Assembly (NCBI GenBank): GCA_029933535.1
Contig: JAOZNZ010000187.1
Location: 1-6,567 of the forward strand
Direction of reading: 5' to 3'
Source: a bacterium
Lineage (GTDB): Bacteria; Auribacterota; UBA3054; B51-G9
Length of the DNA: 6,567 nt
Position 1 is the stretch's first letter; every line of letters starts with the position of its first letter. A program made the position numbers and the translations under genes. Of this stretch, positions 4,363-6,567 are shown piece after piece. The notes beneath the pieces were generated by a model. The model had not been told where the DNA came from. It was given only the letters and a program-made list of their open reading frames with translations, and searched no databases.

Positions 4363-5931
4363 ATGAAATATTTTAATAAATTTTACTTTACTTTTTTATT
4401 AATACTTGCTGCGGTAACGTCGATTGCAGCCGTCGCCCAAAATCCTTTCGAGAAGAAAGTTAAATATAAAATTAAAAATAAAATAGATAAATTAGTTCTG
4501 GAAAAATTAAATGAATATCAAATTAAACCTGCGAACTTATCTTCTGACGCGGTATTTCTACGAAGAGTTTATTTAGATGTTATCGGTACTTTACCTACTC
4601 AACAAGAGGTAAATCGTTTTCTTTCCGATAAAAAACCCGGTAAACGTTATAAAACAATTAATTCTTTGCTTAAGCGAAAAGAGTTTGCGGATTATCAGGC
4701 GTTAAAATGGGGGGACTTGTTGCGGATTAAAGCCGAATTTCCAATTAATTTATGGCCAAACGCTGTTCAGGCATATCACGCGTGGGTCCATAACTCAATT
4801 GAACACAACATGCCGTACAACAAGTTTGTTTATGAATTGTTAACTTCAAGTGGAAGTAACTTTCGTGAGCCGCAAGTTAATTTTTACAGGGCTGTTCAGG
4901 GAAAAACTCCGGAATCTATCGCCAATGCGGTGGCATTGACATTTATGGGTATCCGTCTTGATAAATTAAGTAAAAAGCAACAGGCGGAAATGGCAACTTT
5001 CTTTTCACGGGTTGCCTACAAAAAAACTGAAGAATGGAAAGAAGAAATAGTTTATCTGAATCCTGAACCTACCAATGTGCTGCATACTGTGTTTCCCGAT
5101 GGAGAAAAAATAACTATTCAAACCGATCAGGATCCAAGAAAAATATTTGCCGATTGGCTTGTTTCACCCAGCAATTCTTATTTCGCTCGTAATATTGTTA
5201 ATCGTATTTGGTCGAGGATGATGGGTATTGGGATAATAAACCCGCCTGACGATATTTGTGCTTCCAATCCTGCTTCCAATCCAAAGCTTCTGTCTTTTTT
5301 GGAAAAAGAGCTTATAAAATCAAACTATAATTTGCGACACATTTATCGTTTGATTCTTAATTCTCGAACATATCAACAATCCTCAATTCCTCAAAGCAAT
5401 AATCCTAAAGCCGAATCCTTATTCGCGTATTATCCTGTACGCCAGCTTGACGCCGAAGTACTTATTGACGCTATATGCACAATCACAGATACACGAGAAA
5501 ATTATGACAGTGCCATTCCGGAACCTTTTACTTTTATCCCGAATTGGAACAAAACTATTAATTTGTCGGATGGCAGTATTACAAGCCCCTTTCTTGAAAT
5601 ATTTGGTCGGCCTGCCCGCGATACCGGATATGAGTCTGAGCGAAAAAGCAATACAACGGCAACCCAGCGTCTTCATCTTTTAAATTCGACTCATATTCAA
5701 AATAAACTGTTACGCAGCCGAAAATTAAAGAGAATTATCAGGCAAACGAGAGGGAGTCGAGACGAAAAAATTCGAGCGATTTATATTAATATATTATCGC
5801 GTTATCCCACGGCAAATGAACTTGAAATTGTAAGAGAATATTTAAATTCAGAACGAGGATCCCCCAAACAGGCGGTTATGGATATTGTCTGGGCATTATT
5901 TAACAGCAAAGAATTTTTATGTAAACATTGA
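4363..5931 (+). CDS. Secreted DUF1549-DUF1553 domain protein lacking the cytochrome-like CxxCH motif
   Basis: Proteins with this DUF1549 (PSCyt2) plus DUF1553 (PSD1) pair are abundant in Planctomycetes and relatives; their biochemical role is unknown. Residues 1-25 form a Sec signal peptide (hydrophobic 7-23) with likely cleavage at AVA|QN. DUF1549 spans about 36-215 (LRRVYLDVIGTLPT at 66-79, KWGDLLR at 115-121). DUF1553 spans about 257-515 (DPRKIFADWL at 257-266, YFARNIVNRIW at 273-283, HIYRLILNSRTYQ at 326-338, FGRPARDTGYESER at 414-427, QRLHLLNS at 435-442). Many relatives carry a CxxCHxHPF motif after the GVRL strand. Here GIRL (196-199) runs straight into DKLSKKQQAEMATFF, about ten residues shorter and without cysteine or histidine. 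The rest is well conserved, so this looks like a heme-free subfamily, not decay. No N-terminal cytochrome domain is present. No Shine-Dalgarno is visible. The DUF1501 gene follows after 17 bp. Confidence 0.88.
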   Translation: MKYFNKFYFTFLLILAAVTSIAAVAQNPFEKKVKYKIKNKIDKLVLEKLNEYQIKPANLSSDAVFLRRVYLDVIGTLPTQQEVNRFLSDKKPGKRYKTINSLLKRKEFADYQALKWGDLLRIKAEFPINLWPNAVQAYHAWVHNSIEHNMPYNKFVYELLTSSGSNFREPQVNFYRAVQGKTPESIANAVALTFMGIRLDKLSKKQQAEMATFFSRVAYKKTEEWKEEIVYLNPEPTNVLHTVFPDGEKITIQTDQDPRKIFADWLVSPSNSYFARNIVNRIWSRMMGIGIINPPDDICASNPASNPKLLSFLEKELIKSNYNLRHIYRLILNSRTYQQSSIPQSNNPKAESLFAYYPVRQLDAEVLIDAICTITDTRENYDSAIPEPFTFIPNWNKTINLSDGSITSPFLEIFGRPARDTGYESERKSNTTATQRLHLLNSTHIQNKLLRSRKLKRIIRQTRGSRDEKIRAIYINILSRYPTANELEIVREYLNSERGSPKQAVMDIVWALFNSKEFLCKH

Positions 5932-5948
5932 TATTAAAATGTACACCT

Positions 5949-6567
5949 ATGAATAATAAAATGTACACAACCATGAACAAGAAATACAATACAAACATTT
6001 TATCACGAAGAGAAATGATTAAACTTGGACTCTTAGGTGCAGGAAGTTTAATGTTCGGTTGGCCTTTCAATCTCTTTGCGAAAGAAATTCTTCAAAAAGC
6101 AAAAATTAAAACAAAGGCAAAAGCAAAATCGGTTATCCAAATATGGTTGTGGGGCGGACCCTCTCAAAATGATACTTTTGATCCGAAACCTCAAGCAGGA
6201 TACGATTATTGCGGCGAACTCAACAAAGCAATCGAAACTAATGTTAAAGGAATTAAAATAAATGCCGCTTTGCCACTGCTGGCAAAACAAGCGGATAAAT
6301 ATTCTCTGATTCGCAGCATGACTCACGGAATTAATGCTCATGAAACCGCTTCGTACATTATGCAGACGGGGCATGAGCCGGGGCGTCTGGTTTATCCATC
6401 TATTGGTGCGGTAGTTTCGTTGTTTAAAGGTTATGATTATGGTTATAATGGTGTTGTTCCGCCATATATTGTTTTAACCAAAGCGCAAGGGAGATTTTCG
6501 GAATCCGGTTTCCTTGGACAAAAATACAAACCTTTTGTCACAGGCGGAGATCCAAGTAAAACACCGT
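5949..6567 (+). CDS. DUF1501 domain protein with Tat signal, 3' truncated by the window end
   Basis: DUF1501 proteins are exported proteins of unknown activity, distantly related to the alkaline phosphatase/sulfatase superfamily and commonly encoded beside DUF1549/DUF1553 genes. The 206 visible residues open with a twin-arginine signal (SRREMIKLG, Arg20-Arg21 from this start) and a hydrophobic stretch to FNLFA near 44. A Lys/Ala-rich linker (about 45-60) follows, then the family signature WLWGGPSQNDTFDPKP (66-81), a PLLAKQADKYSLIRSMTHG block (109-127) with AHET (130-133), and TGHEPG with YPSIGAVVS. The Ser-Gln after GGP replaces the Ser-His of many members; both forms are known. In-frame ATGs at 5949, 5961 and 5973 are all possible and none has a Shine-Dalgarno. 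The first was taken for closest coupling to the upstream gene (17 bp), the last gives the most typical Tat signal length. The C-terminal half is outside the window. Confidence 0.88.
   Translation, partial: MNNKMYTTMNKKYNTNILSRREMIKLGLLGAGSLMFGWPFNLFAKEILQKAKIKTKAKAKSVIQIWLWGGPSQNDTFDPKPQAGYDYCGELNKAIETNVKGIKINAALPLLAKQADKYSLIRSMTHGINAHETASYIMQTGHEPGRLVYPSIGAVVSLFKGYDYGYNGVVPPYIVLTKAQGRFSESGFLGQKYKPFVTGGDPSKTP

Noticed and set aside
4349..4366. Five-codon ORF (MNLKL) whose TGA overlaps the DUF1549/1553 start as ATGA
   Set aside because: It could be a coupling leader peptide, but it has no ribosome binding site and such short ORFs are frequent by chance in AT-rich DNA.
6048..6374. 108-codon minus-strand ORF opposite the DUF1501 gene
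   Set aside because: It is antisense to a clearly conserved coding region (Tat signal and GGPSQNDTFDPKP) and has no domain of its own.

Overview
The window is AT-rich chromosomal DNA from a Gram-negative bacterium. Shine-Dalgarno signals are mostly weak. Intergenic gaps are full of small palindromic repeats, and a secreted DUF1549/DUF1553 protein is paired with a Tat-exported DUF1501 protein. Together these fit the FCB/PVC part of the tree; an Ignavibacteria- or Bacteroidota-like host is my best guess. This is inferred from gene style only, because no phylogenetic marker is present.

Positions 1-3942 are transcribed leftward (minus strand). In transcription order they hold a family-2 glycosyltransferase (3942-2944), a GDP-L-fucose synthase-like epimerase (2731-1799), the decayed remnant of a BRO-N (phage antirepressor-like) gene (1721-1526), a small monotopic undecaprenyl-phosphate sugar-1-phosphate transferase (1529-915) and tsaB of the tRNA t6A pathway (684-52). 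The two transferases and the epimerase look like the end of a surface-polysaccharide (O-antigen, capsule or exopolysaccharide) cluster: the epimerase makes a nucleotide sugar (GDP-fucose type), the PGT loads the first sugar on the lipid carrier, and the GT2 adds a later sugar. TsaB is an unrelated housekeeping gene, separated by a repeat-filled 230-bp gap.

Positions 3943-4362 are a 420-bp divergent intergenic region with no convincing gene. It holds a promoter candidate for the leftward cluster, a 40-bp palindromic repeat that recurs at 2761-2800, a 13-bp direct repeat enclosing two inverted hairpin elements whose stems differ by compensating base changes, and a promoter candidate for the rightward genes.

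Positions 4363-6567 are transcribed rightward: a Sec-exported DUF1549-DUF1553 protein without the CxxCH motif found in many relatives, then, 17 bp later, a DUF1501 protein with a twin-arginine signal that runs off the window end. The pair probably acts together outside the cytoplasm, but its biochemical role is unknown.

The points most worth a second look are the internally deleted BRO-N remnant, in which N- and C-terminal ends are joined and then frameshifted by what looks like a 2-bp loss; the hairpin repeats with conserved arms and changed stems; and the cytochrome-motif-free DUF1549/1553 + DUF1501 pair. The first 51 bases hold only a GT-rich low-complexity stretch downstream of tsaB.
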